Shown: in pieces, positions 42,655 through 55,209 of the stretch
Position numbering within the stretch: position 1 is the stretch's first letter
How the letters are laid out: each line of letters begins with the position of its first letter
The notes under the pieces: generated by a model
What the model was told of the DNA's origin: nothing
Databases searched by the model: none
What the model saw: only the letters and a program-made list of their open reading frames with translations
Translations under genes and position numbers: made by a program
Assembly (NCBI GenBank): GCA_033060915.1
Contig: CM065388.1
Coordinates: 34,895,001-34,959,000 of the forward strand
Source of the DNA: Euryodendron excelsum
Taxonomy: Eukaryota; Streptophyta; Magnoliopsida; Ericales; Pentaphylacaceae
Direction: 5' to 3'
DNA length: 64,000 nt

Positions 42655-45438
42655 CATTTTAATGTAACTTAAAGATTGTAAAATGAAATGATGCAAAATG
42701 AAATCAAGGGACTTAAGGATGTGAAAATTGAGAGATTGACCTAGGCTTCAAGGAACCAATTTTTAGAACCATTTTTAAGAAAACACTTGAATATAGAATT
42801 TGAGAATGACATAGAGATAGAGATAGTGAAGGTTTTTGAAAATTGATGATGAACATGAAAATGAAGCCAAGAATGCAAAACATGAACATGGTGACTATAT
42901 GCAAAAGAGGGGTCATGAAATCATACAAGGCCAGAGGTCACACCAAATTGCAAGATGCTCCAAGGCCATACCATCTTAAAGTAGGCTTGTGAGAGATCCT
43001 CCTACATAGTGGCTCTCACAAAGCTTTCCTCCAGGCATGAACTAGTAGCTCACTAGTTTCAAGCATGCAAGAAAGGGGGGTTTAAAATAGAGAATAGCCT
43101 AAGTAGGCTAGGAGGGAGAAGAGAAGAGTGGGAATGGCAAAATGTAAAAAAGAATACCACATTTGTCTTCAAACCACTTTCAAGCTTCTAGGGGTGACTT
43201 GTCTTGAACTTGAATGGCCTTGGAGAGACTTGAAAAGGCTAGAAATGGCTCTTCTATGGCATTGGAAGCTTTATAGATGGAGTGTATAGGCTCGAGAGAG
43301 GTTGAATCTAACTTAGGTGCTTGGAGGGTTAGGTGTATACAGAATTTTACAATTATGAGGCTATTTCTGCAAAGCTTTGCTACTGTTTCCAATTCTAGAA
43401 TATGTAGAGGGGGAGGCCTATATTTATAGGCAAACTGCTAGGAGTTGGTGCATAAATTACATGTGCCATGGCAAAAATTGCCTAAGCACATGTAGCACAT
43501 GCGCCAGTACTGTTCCATTGTTTGAATGCCATGTGGCACACTCTATACTGACTTAATTTGGGGAGCAAGCAAAGTTTTGATTGATCTGATCACAATCTAA
43601 GCACAAGTAGCACACGCTTCGCTGTCAAAAAATTTTGTGTTAACTTTGCGTCGATAATTATGCAATCCGGGAAAGATTTGGGAAAACTGGCCACTTCCAC
43701 TATGTTCTCCTATTGTTTCTCAAGAATCAAGAACTTTTGAGGAGCTTCAAAGGTGTTCGGAAGAGTGAGATATTGCTTCAGGAAGTGTGTATGACAACAC
43801 ACTTTTGCAGAGCGTCTATGATAAGCTCTGTGGATGTTCAAAAGTAGCAGTCTTTGGGCCACATGATCAGGGTCTTTGGGAAGCAGTCTCTCCGATTGGA
43901 CCATACCAATGGAAATACTCTAGAAATACTTTTGGAAATTCCTTAATTTATGCGTTTCTCAAGTTGTTTAACTATGCATTATAATCGGGGAATTGGTGGA
44001 AAAGACAACCTTAGGAGAGCGTCTGTGAGATGGTCCAGGGTTTCTAAAAGTGGCAATTTTCGAGCGGTACGATCGGGGGCTTCGAAAAGCGATCTATTCA
44101 ATTAAGCCGTATCGATAGAAAGACCTATGGATAGACTTTTGGGAATTCTATGATTTACGCGTTTCTCAAGTCATTTGACGGTGCATTATAATCAAGGAAT
44201 CAGGAGAAAAGACAACCCCAACAGAGTGTATGTGAGACGCTCTAGGGAACTTTCGTTGACTTGGAAGTATTTAGAGTCACGTGACTCACCTTGGATTGAA
44301 CATGGGCGTATAATAGGGTCTACCGGTTTGGTGCCTAAAGTCGGTGTGGTTTCGGGGTGCGCTCGGGCCACCAGGGATAAAATGGTTATTTTGCTCGAAA
44401 TTAGCCGGAAAGGGTCAGGATGGATTGAAGTGGCATATTATGCATTCCGGACTGTTTGGGGACATTCTTGGAAGGTGTACTTACCGTCTGGAGGGATTTG
44501 TGCCATGTTGGCGTGCCCAAAGGCAAAACGATTATTTTGACTAGAGTTGACTAGAACGGGACCGAAATTGGTCTGGTTGGCGTAATGAGTACTCCTAATT
44601 GCCTAAGAACATTTTGGAAGGGTGGGCTTACTGTCTTGAGGGATTTGTACTGTTTTGGGGTGCCCATGGGCAAAATGATCATTTTAACTGAAGTTGACTG
44701 AAACGAGACCGGAATTGGTCTAGAAAGCACATTGAGTATGCCTAATTGCCTAAGAACATTTTAGAAGAGTGAACTTACCGTTTTGAGGAATTTTAAACTT
44801 TCTCAAAGACGTGCCTGGAGACTCAAGGGGCAAGTTTGGTCATTTTTCACCAAGTCGGGCTAACAAGCACTGGTGTTGACCTAAGTGTTAGTTCTCAAGA
44901 TCACCCGGTCTCGGAAAGTTACCTGTGTGGTGTTGGTTATTAGGACCGCTCGGTCTTAGAGAGCTACCTTTAGGGTGGTGTTGGTTCCTGAGATCGCCCG
45001 ATTTCATAAAGCCACTTGCAGGGTTGTGTTGGTCCCTGAGATCGCCTGGTCTCAGAGAACTACCGGATAACAGACATTCTACATTGGCGGGCTAGCTAGC
45101 ACCGAAAGTGAACCGTCAGAAACTTGATAAGGTGTTGGTCCTTGAGATCGGGCGATCTCGGGAAGCTACCTGGATGGCATTAGTTCCCGAGACTATCCAG
45201 TTTTAGAAAGCTGCTTGGATGGCATTAGTTCCTAAGACCGCCTGGTCTCGAAAAGCTAACTAGAGTGCCTAAGGGCAATATGGTCTCTTCAGCTCCAATT
45301 GGGCTTTACGGGCCTAGGAAGCAACCAGTTGATTGGATTGGAGTTTGAAAGTGTCGGCTTGGGCTCGTAAGTGTTGTAATGTTTGAAAATGGATTCGGTC
45401 AAGCTGGTGATTGTTGAGCAAGCAAAAGTGGGTTGTCG
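42655..45438 (-). mobile_element. Giant LTR copy C, 5' half
   Basis: Continuation of 27603-30272 beyond the Tat-like element; together they make about 5.45 kb. It holds the TATA box (CTATAAATATAGG, near 43430-43418 minus), the CGCATGTG/CACATG-type promoter-proximal repeats (43455-43515), U3 sequence matching copy D (43700-44840), and a tandem array (44885-45260) like that of A and B in position but not in sequence. The 5' end is decayed: near 45395-45438 a GAGCAAGCAAAAGTGGGTTG-like sequence matches GAGCGGGCAAAAATGGGGTG in D, but TGTAAGCA itself is lost. No target duplication was recognised, so the exact border is approximate. Confidence 0.72.
44885..45260 (-). repeat. ~45-bp tandem array in LTR copy C
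   Basis: Six or so units of GGTGTTGGTTCCTGAGATCG followed by CCCGGTCTCAGAGAGCTACC-type sequence. It occupies the place held in copy A by the 29-bp array, yet the unit is different in length and sequence. Confidence 0.8.
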
Positions 45439-45726
45439 AAGGCGGAAAAATAATAAACTAAGAATCCTATTTTGATCACAAGGCAATCGAACGGACTACA
45501 GCTTGGAAGGTTTGAAAAATCTTTGGGCTACTGGTGAGTCTCTCTTTTTGAAAACTTTGAATTTGGAAAATCTGAGTTCTTTTCGAATTATTCTTTTTAG
45601 GGTTTGGATTTCAAGAATGTCGATTTATGAAGTTTTGGGTTCGGAAAGCTCAAGTATTTGAAAGCTAAAGTTTAAAAAGTAGAGTTTAAAAATGTAAAGG
45701 TTCCAAGTGCTTGTGAACATGTTTGT
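45439..45726. other. Short unassigned stretch left of LTR copy B
   Basis: No gene or repeat recognised. It is the left flank of the copy B insertion and contains T/A-rich imperfect repeats of the AAAGTTTAAAAA type. Confidence 0.5.
45722..45726. repeat. Target-site duplication of LTR copy B, left
   Basis: TTTGT, identical to 50886-50890. Confidence 0.9.
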
Positions 45727-48700
45727 TGTCACGCCCAGATTTTTTGCACTCGAATAATTCTCACACAAGCGGTAAATATACTGTATTCTCTCGTTAGAAC
45801 TCACCCTCCCAGAAGAATGAGTGCAACTAGATTTGAATTGAAAATTGATTTGAATAAAGAGCTTTTGAAAAGAGTTTGGAGTCGCCACCTAACTTGATTA
45901 AGGTGAGTTAGGTCACCTAAAAACTAAGAATAATCCGAAGACTACACTTAGGGGTTTTGAAAAAGGTTTTTTAAAATACCACCTCAAGAGAGGGTTTTTA
46001 AGAAAAACAGGTTGTTTGACAACCTTTAGAGTACATGTAGCCCTTTTTTGAAAATTACTCCGTTTTGGTCTATGAAAACAGTGATTCTAGGTTTGGAGGT
46101 TGGTTACGTGTAGGGAAGACGCACTAAGCCATCACCCTACCCCACCCTTGCGGTACCTACATATCTATTTACCCTAGATTCACCTATGAGAGTCTTCAAT
46201 TAACTAATGTTCAATCCTATCTACTTTGAAAAAGAATGTTTTTAAAAAAACCATGATGCATGATATGCAAGTACAAGAAAAGAGAGTTGGAAAATAAATT
46301 TGGAAAGAGTTTGATTTGATTTGAAAAGAAATAGATAGAAGTTGGAAGTTGGAATTTGGAAAGAAGGTTTTGGAAATTGAAAATAGAGATTTGGAAATAG
46401 AAATAGATCATGGAATTGGAAACTTGGAAGAGATTAAGAAATTGAAAATTTGAAGAAGATTGTAGGATTGGAGATTTGAAAGAGGTTGTGGAATTGGAAA
46501 TTGGAAAAATGTTGTGACCGCACCCATGAGGGTTGCCTATGTATCCTTTTGGAGGAATCAGGTCAGTCGTAATTCGAACAAGAGTTTGATTGAAAATAGA
46601 AGGTTGGATTCGAAAAAGAATTTAATTTGAATTTAGAATAGGAGATTGGAAATTGAAATTTAGAATTTTGAAATTTGAAAAGATTGGACTTTGATTTGGA
46701 AAGATAGAACTTGGAAGAAAGATTTAGACTTGTTTTGCAAGGATGAAGGTTTAGGAAACCTATACTTAGGAAAGAGAAGAGACTTAAGAAAGATTTGATT
46801 TGGAAGAGTTTTAAGAAAAGATTTGACTCGAATGTTAAACTTGGAAGATTAGAAAAGATTGGATTTAGGAAAGACTCGAATTAGGAAAGTTCGAATTAGG
46901 AAAGTTTCAAAATAAGACAATGTCATTCTAGGAAAGTTTTCGAAATAGGAAAGTTTTCAACTTAAGAAAGTTTCAATTTAGGAAATTTTTAACTTAGGAA
47001 AGTTTCAATTTACAAAAGTTATGAATTCGGAAAGTTTTGAATTAGGAAAAATTTAGAAATAAAGAAGTTTTGAAAATAAGAAAGTTTTGAGTTTAGAAAG
47101 TTTTAGATTTAGAAAGATTTGAAGTTTAGGACAGTTTAGAATTTAGAAAGTTTGGAAGTTTAGAAAGATTTAACTTAAGAAAGTTTTGAATTTAGAAGAC
47201 TTTGAATTTGAAAAAATTTAAAATTTAGAACGTTTAAGATTTAGAAAGTTTTAGAGTTTGAGTTTTAGAAAATCTTGAGATTAGGAAAGTTTGAGTTTAG
47301 GAAATATTTGAAATCTTAGATTTGGAAAGTTAAGATTTGGAAAGGGGTAAAATTAGGAAAGGGTTGAATTAGAAAAGATTTGAAAGTTTAGATTTGAAAA
47401 GTTAAGATTTGGAAAGGGGTAGAATTAGAAAAGGGTTAAATTAGGAAAGATGTGGAAGTTGAGTTTTAAAATTTAGGAAAGATTCTTACGTTCAAGTTTT
47501 GAAAACTTAAGATTTAGGAAAGTAGAAGATTAGGAAGGATTTGAATTAGGAAAGATTTAGACTAGGAAGGGTTAAGATTCCTATTTCCTAAAACAAGGGA
47601 TTGGATTTTGCTTCTAAAAGAGAATGTTTGATTTTGTTTCCAAAAGCGGAGGATAGGATCTAGTTTCCTAAACGGGAAGATTGGATTTGGTTTCCTAAGG
47701 GGAAGATTTGATTTAACAAGGATTTGGAAAATGAAGTTCTAGAAACCCTAGATTTGGAAGACTATAGTTTTGACGTAGAAAATAGGTTTTGGAAATATAA
47801 TTTTGATGTAGAAACTAAGGGGTTTTGGAAACCTAGATTTTAAGGCAAGATTGAAAATCAGGTTTTTGAGAAAGGAAATTAGGGTCTCCTAATTGTGGGT
47901 TCTAGGCTTTGACTTGGACACGAAGAAAAGGAATTTTTGAAAAGTGTGTTTTTGGAAATGAAGATTTTTAGAAGGCAATCCTAGAGAGGAGTTTCTAGAA
48001 AGTGAATTTTGAAAAGAGAGAGTTTTTAGAAAGAGACTCTGGAAGAAGCTTTTTGGAAAGAGTTTTCAGGAAAGTGTATTTTGAGGAAAGTGTTTTCCAG
48101 GAAAGAAACCTAGGGAGTGTTTTTAGGAAATAAATTTTGAGGAGAGTGTTTTGGAAAGGAGTTTAAAAAGAGAAGCTTTGAAAAATAGATTTTTGGAGAG
48201 AGTTTTTGAAAACAGTTTTGGAAAGAAGAGTTTTTGGAAAGCATATTGAAAACGAGGGTTTTAGAAAGAGAGACTTTTGAAAAGAAAGTTTTTTTGGAAG
48301 ATATAAAATATCTCACTTTCCTAAAGTAATTCTAACCATAAGAAGACTAGAACCACTTTAAGAAAGTGGTTTTGAAAACAACAAAGAGTTAAAAATATAG
48401 ACCATATCGGTCCCTTTAAATGTAACACTTTCCTAAAGCAACCCTAGCCATGAAAAGGCTAGAATCACCCTAGGGTTGTGATTTTGAAAACAAGTTTTTG
48501 GAAAAGAAGATTTTGAGGCAATTTTGAAAACAAGTCTTAATGCAAGTTTTGAAAACGAGTTTGAGAACGATTTTGAAAACGATTTTTGGAAGAATGCTAG
48601 AGGATGATATGCACAATGCAATTTTGGGTCATGAACATACAAGGTTAAGGCTTCATCACATAATCAAGGAGGCCGAACCCACGTGGTCTCTGGTTAGACT

Positions 48701-49213
48701 AAAAGAAAGCCCCCGACACGGTGACCCTCTAATAGCCTAATCCTACACATGGACCGGGAATCCCCTTGTTTCAAGCATGCAAAGAAAGGGGGGGAGAAGA
48801 TGGGGGATTAAAATAGAGAAAACCCAAGTGGGTTAGGAGGGAGAAGAGAGAGGGGGAAAGTGCAGAAACTTAAAGAGAAAACCTACCGTATGTCTTGTTT
48901 ATTTCGCTTGGCTTTGCACGCGTTGCGTTTCTTCGGTCTTCACTTCACTTCAGTCTTGATCTTTGAGGGCTTCTCTTTGGTCTTCAAATCTTCGTAGTTG
49001 TAGCAATCCAAGTCTTCAATGGAGGGTTGGAGGCTAGTGTATAAGTGTATGGGAGTGTGTATGAGTGTATAGGAGGTTAGGGTTTGTGTATGGTGGCTAG
49101 GGTTTGGAAAACCTAGAGAAGCTAGGGTTTTAGGAGGCTACGAGCTTTGTGTATCGAAAAATTAGGCTTTCAGACTGAGTTTTCAGATCTCTTTCATGCT
49201 AGAGGAGGCTTTG

Positions 49214-49222
49214 TATTTATAG
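49214..49222 (-). promoter_or_regulatory. TATA box of LTR copy B
   Basis: CTATAAATA on the minus strand, preceded by GGCGCC elements at 49252-49290, the same arrangement as in copy A. Confidence 0.78.
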
Positions 49223-50499
49223 AAATAGGATAGACCTGACGCCTGTTACAGTGGCGCCAGGCCAAATTTCCTCTTGGCGCCACTAGAAGTTGAGGCAGCC
49301 AGTTAGGAAAGTTTGTAAGGTGGCAAGCAACGTATCTTAAGAAGATTTGGGCGCCTGTACTAGTGACTACCATGCAATTTTTAGTCTGGCTTCACTAGGA
49401 GTGACTCCAAAAAGTCCAGGAAGGATTTAAGAAGGCCGGGAATGACCCGAAGAGCCGAAAAAGGGCAGGAACACTTAGAATAGCATCCCGGTAGTATTTG
49501 ACTTGAAAAATGAGGATAGGATGTGTCGGAAGAATTGACCGGGCCATTAGGGGCAAAACGGTCAATCAGGCCGGAAAGTTGCTGGGAGGAACCCGGAGAT
49601 GTTCCGGAAGAGAATTTGAGATTTGGAAACATTATTTAGAATGTTCCCAAAGGTTGCCAGTTTGATACCCAGAGCTGGCGTGGTCAAGAAAGGCAACCGG
49701 CCCACCAGGGGCAAAACGGTCATTTCGAATAGGGTTTGTCGGAACTGACTCGGAATTATCCGGAAAGATAAAGAAAGATTGAGAATACTATAGGAAGCAT
49801 TCTCGAGAGGTTACCGGTTTGATAACCAGGGTCGGTGTGGTTCCCGGGGCATTCAGATGCCTAGGGGCAAAATAGTTATCTTGACCGAAAAGTCTCGGAA
49901 TTGACCCAAAATTGACTGGAGGGCAGCTAATCAAGCCAGATCATCTCTGGAATGATCTTAGAAGGGTGGACTTACCATTCTGAGAGCTTAGGTGTGCTCT
50001 CGAGAAACGTGCTAGAAAATGGCCCTAGAGGTAGTTTGGTCATTTTTTACCGAAGTGGGCTAGCAGGCACTGGTATCGACCTGGGTTTTGAGTGTTTCCG
50101 CCACTCTGACAGCGGTCTCGTGATACAGGGGTTTGTTGGAAATTCCCTATATCGACCTATTTGCGAGTATTTCTGCTACTCTAACGGTTGCGATGTTTGC
50201 GAGTATTTCCGCTACTCTAACGGTTTGCGATCATTCCAGAGATTGCCTGATCTCGGGAAGCTGCTAAAGGGACTTAGCGCCCGAGAATCAACTTTCTTAG
50301 AAGGCGTGCCTAAATGGACATTTCTGCATTGGCTGGCTAGTAGGTGTCAAAGGTGGACCTTTCTACCATCTAGGGGACTTGGGGTCTCGTCCCGGTTGAC
50401 AGGTTTAAAGGGATTTACCGTTCCGACGAGATTTTTTTCGAAAAACGTGCCGGACCGTCTCGAGGAATCAACTGTCGAGAGAGAGGGATTGGAATTGAA

Positions 50500-50700
50500 A
50501 TTGGACTTGGAAAGGGAACTTACCGTCTTCAGAAAGACGTGCCTGTTGGAATTTGGAAATGGGACTTACCGTCTTCAGAAAGACGCCCCTGATTTGGAAT
50601 TAGAAAGGGGACTTACCGTCTTCAGAAAGACGCGCCTATTTTGGAATTAGAAAAAGGGACTTACCGTCTTTGGAAAGACGCGCTTGTTGGAATATGGAAA
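50500..50700 (-). repeat. ~60-bp tandem repeat in LTR copy B
   Basis: Four units with GGGACTTACCGTCTTCAGAA and AGACGCGCCT (plus strand), spaced 55-65 bp. Each unit matches the CTCTTTGGAGACGATAAGAC segment present only two or three times in copy A. Confidence 0.8.
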
Positions 50701-50885
50701 GGACAATGCCCCTAAGGGCATTTTGATCATTTTCCCTCTATTTGGGCCTGGTGGGCCAAGGAAGCGATGGATAGACGGGATTCAGACTTAGAGAGCTGAT
50801 TTCAATTAGAATACGTCCATATTGACTTAAGTACAAATCTGGACAGACGGTAGACTGTCGAGCGGTCAAAAATGGGGTGCTTACA

Positions 50886-50890
50886 TTTGT
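50886..50890. repeat. Target-site duplication of LTR copy B, right
   Basis: TTTGT, matching 45722-45726. Confidence 0.9.
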
Positions 50891-51180
50891 GGACTCGAAG
50901 GAATGGAAGGTGTAGATGCAAGGCAAGGGTTGAGGATTCAACAAGTTTAATGGTTGTAAGACACTCTTATATCATTGTTCATCTTATGGTATTTGGGTTG
51001 TGCTAGACTTGATCCCATGGTTTTCTCCCACAAGGGTTTCCACGCTAAAATTATCTTGTGTCTCTTTGTTGCTTGCTTTGAATGTTTGTTGATGTTTATT
51101 ATTCAAGTTTTGCTAGAATGCATAATCATAGCTTAAACTTTAGGGAGAACTATTCACCCCCCCCCCCCCCCCCCTCTCTC
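50891..51180 (+). repeat. 3' end of a copia-type LTR (remnant), with poly-C run
   Basis: Contains CCATGGTTTTCTCCCACAAG, GGTTTCCACG and ATCTTGTGTCTCTTTGTTGC, then TATTCACCCC leading into a run of 18 C (51157-51174) and CTCTCTC. The order (TTTTTCCC, GGTTTCCACG, CTTGTGTC, and ATTCACCCCCC at the end) is the usual U5 layout of plant copia LTRs. The rest of this LTR lies on the other side of copy B or is lost. No matching second LTR was found. Confidence 0.6.
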
Positions 51181-52840
51181 TTCTCTAGGTCCATCGTAAG
51201 GGATAAATCCATATTACCAAGAACACTAATGGTTTGGTTTTTTCAATGTGCATTCTTATAAGATTAAAACCGATTAAATATTGAAGTTGTTTTTGCCTTA
51301 TGACACCTAACCATAAATGCAGTACTATACGTTTTGTATTAGTGAATGCTTTGAGCAACTTGGTTTCATTTGATGTATGTTTCAGTTCATTTTATTTTCT
51401 AAAACCAAATCATGAACAAGTTATAATATTAGATGATTTAAAACAAGGTTAAAGTCTTTGCAGGCCAAGATGGATGTGTACTAAAGATTTTGTGAAAATT
51501 AGTTGATTATTGGAAGATATTTTGATATCTTGAATTGAGTCGATTTCTTACCTGCACTATATTTGATGATAATAATGCCTCGAGTTTGATTAGATTATGA
51601 AATCATTTCTAGTGGCATAAATTTAGATATGCTGAAATGTGGGGGTTGTTTGTGTTTATAAAAATACAAGTTATATGTTTTACACTTTTTGATTACCCAA
51701 ATCTTCACATATTTTTTGTGATTTTATACTAATTCTGTGTATGTGCATTTTTGCTTGGAAAGTTTTACAAGGACAAGAAAGAATTTCTTTATCTATAAGA
51801 TCTCTAAACGGCATTGCAAAGAAATTTTTTGGACGGCAGTCCTGCTCAAAGTACATAATGTGAATGATCCTAATTATATTTTGATGCAAGTCAATTATTC
51901 ATGGAATCAATCTACATCATACAAATTACATATTTTTATGGTTGAAGAAGACGGAAGCACTATTATTCTGTTAGTTCTATATGCTAATTGCTCAAGAAGA
52001 CAAGGGTCTCTTATTAAGGTATTCTCTATTTCTTATTGTTCAAAAAGAAAGGGATTTTCTTCATCTATTGTGGTATTCAAATGGTTTTCTCCATGTTATC
52101 TATATCAAAGCGGATATTTTTATGGCTACTTTGGATCTGGCAAGAAGGGATTATATCTCTTGGCAAATCAACATGATTATGAAGCATTTACTCCACGTGT
52201 GTATTTTCTATGGACTAGCACAAAAGGCTAGCTCCTTTATCTATCAGAGGGAGATGAGTCTAAGCCCATAGTGAGTCACCTAGGAAAGTAACTCGTACTC
52301 TGTGATTGGAAACCCCACAAAGGAGGTTCAATGGATAATAACAATCCATACTGCATGACTTAGACCCAACATCATTATATAAGGAGACACCAAATGTTTT
52401 CCTGCTCATTCCTAAGATAGTTGTGCTATGAAAATGTGAACGTTAAGGAAGGGTGTTAACCCTGAATGAGTCCTAGGCAGAAAACTCCCGCAAGGTATTC
52501 TCGTCACATGTACCCTCAGAGGATTCACCTAAGTGAGAGCCATTGTGAGACCATGACTATGGGAATTTAGCTATTCTCTAGTAACTCTCATGAGAATCAT
52601 AATTAGTGTATGGCCATAATAGCACTACCCGCGAACATGTCTAATGGTCAATACTGTGTGTGTGATATATTGAACTCTAGCTCAAAGGGTCTAGTTCAAG
52701 ATGTAGTCCCACTATGATCTTTTAGAGAGAAACTGCTAATACAAAGTAAGGTTCAAGTCCAGAAGACACCTACATCTATTGCGCAATATTAAGGTTATCC
52801 AAACCTATTATATTTCTATGTATTTTTAAGTTTTGAAATT
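51181..52840 (+). other. Copia-type internal remnant upstream of a polypurine tract
   Basis: The ORF at 51737-52231 (164 codons) is not recognisable as any retroelement domain. From about 52260 the sequence has a tidy, non-coding character leading into the polypurine tract. Its position argues for a retrotransposon's 3' non-coding region; no protein evidence supports it. Confidence 0.4.
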
Positions 52841-52849
52841 TGTGGGGGA
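52841..52849 (+). other. Polypurine tract
   Basis: GTGGGGGAT immediately before TGTTAAAATA, the classic plant copia PPT-to-3' LTR junction. Confidence 0.65.
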
Positions 52850-53964
52850 TTGTTAAAATAAAATTATTCTCTAATGAAAATTCCAAAACTTTATTTTTTT
52901 ATTTAATTATTCATGTTAGGTTTAGTTTATTAATGTTTGGCAATTTATATGACAAAGTCACATTATATAATTCAGTTGTAAAAGTTTAGCTTTTTAGAAC
53001 TCAGAGAATTGAAGAAAATTGAAGAAGTCCTGCTTGGATCAATATTGGATCAATATTAAATGGATCAAAGCTAGGCTTGATGCTGGATTGATCCTAATAT
53101 TTAGAGAGCTAGGATTGATGTTGGATAGATGTTGGATCGATCCAAATATTTAGAGAGCTAGGATTGACATTGGTTTGATGTTGGATTGACGTTAGATTGA
53201 TCCAGAGTTTCAGAGATCTAAGATTGAATTTAGGTTGGATCGATCCAAGAAAAATTCAATCTACACTAGACTTATTCTTAGGAACTCTCAAACCAAGCAT
53301 GAACAAACCAATCAATGGAGTGTTCTAAACTATATCGATAGATATAAAAGACTACTCGGTGGGCCTGAGCAAAGAATTTGATTTGAGAAACAACACCTTT
53401 GATGGATTGACTGATATACAGAGACTCAAGAAAAACAAAGATATATGTTGATCATCCTTAAGAATACACAGAGAAGATAGTGAGTTTATTAGCTTCAGAG
53501 ATCATCTATCAGTGAGTCATTGATTGAACAACAAACTGGAGAATCAGTAAGATCATCTTGGTGGATTCTGAAGATGTTGAAGAGCACCGTCATGATTCAG
53601 TGTTAGAGTTGAGGATTGGAAGACAATAAGTCAAGGAGTTGAGCAAGAGAGCTACAATTAGAGTTTGTGGGGATTCAAACGGCATTCGTGGAGTTTCGGT
53701 GTTATGGTTGTGAGTTATTCTTGTGTAAATTGTTCTTACTAGTGATTGGCTTGAATGACGAACATGATTTTTTCCCGAGTTAGGTTTCCACACTAGATCT
53801 TATGTCTCCTTAATTTGTTACTTTTATTACTGCTTTGTAGTGAATGCATGTTAAGGGTTTTAATAAGTAAAGATAACTAGGTTTAGGGTCTACATAGGTT
53901 AAGTAAATATTTAGGGTTTATCTAGAAATTGAGAATTTTCAATTCGATTATAAGTTTTATAACA
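52850..53964 (+). repeat. 3' LTR of a copia-type element
   Basis: Starts TGTTAAAATA after the polypurine tract and probably ends TTTTATAACA near 53964, giving imperfect inverted ends. U3 contains tandem ~50-bp units with TTTAGAGAGCTAGGATTGAT and GGATCGATCC (53035-53260). TATAAAAG at 53343-53350 fits a promoter. U5 shows TTTTTTCCCGAGTTAGGTTTC and ACACTAGATCTTATGTC. No coding sequence. The 3' border is an estimate. Confidence 0.55.
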
Positions 53965-54785
53965 GAGTTTATTATATGATTTATGTTGAGTTGCTACGAT
54001 ATTTAGTAGCTATTAAATGAGATGTTAATAGCCTATAACTACTAGTTTCTTAAATCTTATATAAGATTTATACTTGACATTGTTTGATATATATATACAA
54101 AGGTGATATAGTATAGATACATACTTGAGAAACAAAGATATGAAAGACATACAAAATATATACACATTCTTATTCTCTACAGTCTCTATGTTTACAGTTG
54201 GGATGATTCATTGTTCTCCTAGCAAACGTAACTCTCGAGGAGACAAGTTGTGACCAATTGGGTTGAACTTTGCAGTAGCTGATGTCTAATTGTACCTTCA
54301 CATAGGAAGGCACAATTACTTTAGGATAGTAATATCACGCCTCTCAATTCTCACATGCAAGCTTTTTATTTTTTAATGTATTTTATTATTCACCAAGTCG
54401 TATTTTATTATGTTGTAACTAGATATATTCTAAAGTTACGATTTATTTATGTTAATGAGAATTACATGATGTGTTTTTATGCAAAACTTCTAACACTTAC
54501 TGCCAACCCCAACCACTCCCTCCATTTGTCTGCAATACATGATGATTTATGAAGGAGGGAAATCCTCTCATGCAGAATTTCAAAAAATACTTAGGACATG
54601 TAACCGTTAACAAATGGCGTGACATGGCAAAATTCAAGTCAGACTTCCTCCCAATATGAAAAGAATTCTAGTATCAATAAAGTTGTTGAGGACTAGAAGC
54701 TTAATAAAGATAATTGCATAGACGGATTTTTACCTTAGCATATCCACAAAAAAAAAAAAAGAAAAAAGAAAGAAAGAATGTGATC
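53965..54785. other. AT-rich non-coding stretch
   Basis: Nothing recognised apart from A-rich runs (54749-54775). Confidence 0.5.
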
Positions 54786-55030
54786 TGTAAGCACTCTATT
54801 TTTGTCCTCCAAGCAATTCTAAGTCAAAATGACCGTTTTGTCTCTTAGTACTCTAGGAATCTTTCTGAGGTTGGGTGGCCTCCAAAACTAATCAACAATA
54901 CTTTCAAAGTGATAGAAACACTTAAAAATACCGAATGAGTCATTTCTGGGGTTGCTACTCCCCCCTCCCCAATGCAAAATGACTATTTTTCCTTGGAATT
55001 CTAGGCCACCTTTTGATGACATGAAAAAAT
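54786..55030 (+). repeat. Giant-LTR 5' fragment (copy E)
   Basis: Starts TGTAAGCACTCTATTTTTGT, like the 5' end of copies A, B and D, and continues with AAAATGACCGTTTTG and a second AAAATGACTATTTTTCC, the phrase repeated through the U3 of this family. It fades out after about 245 bp. A truncated, old copy. Confidence 0.65.
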
Positions 55031-55209
55031 ACTGCAAAATCATTTTATTGCGAGAGAAAATATTGCCCCTTTTTCTAATTTATAAGTCATCAATAACCTG
55101 TAATTTAACACCAAACATTTACATTTACCCATCACTTCATCAATAATTATTCTTCAAATTAAATATATGAATATGACCAAATTCAACATGAGTTACTTCA
55201 TTATTATAT

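Larger units (their letters stand above)
45727..50885 (-). mobile_element. Giant solo LTR, copy B (Ogre/Tat-like)
   Basis: 5,159 bp on the minus strand. It starts TGTAAGCACCCCATTTTTGA at 50885 and ends GGGCGTGACA at 45727, with a perfect target duplication TTTGT. Same plan as copy A: short 5' block, tandem repeats (50085-50240 and ~60-bp units at 50500-50690), CCGG-rich U3, GGCGCC pair, TATA box (49222-49214), a G-depleted body (46220-48560, appearing G/A-rich on the plus strand) and the 3' block with GGTTGCCTATGTATCC on the plus strand. It is closest to copy A. It has no coding capacity; the 232-codon ORF at 49952-50650 lies on the opposite strand across U3 repeats and has no domain. Confidence 0.88.

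Noticed and set aside
15125..50885. A and B as the two LTRs of one 36-kb element
   Set aside because: They are in opposite orientation and have different target duplications (CCCAC and TTTGT), so they are independent insertions.
51737..52231. 164-codon ORF as a copia polyprotein piece
   Set aside because: I could not align it to any gag, protease, integrase, RT or RNase H motif in any frame.
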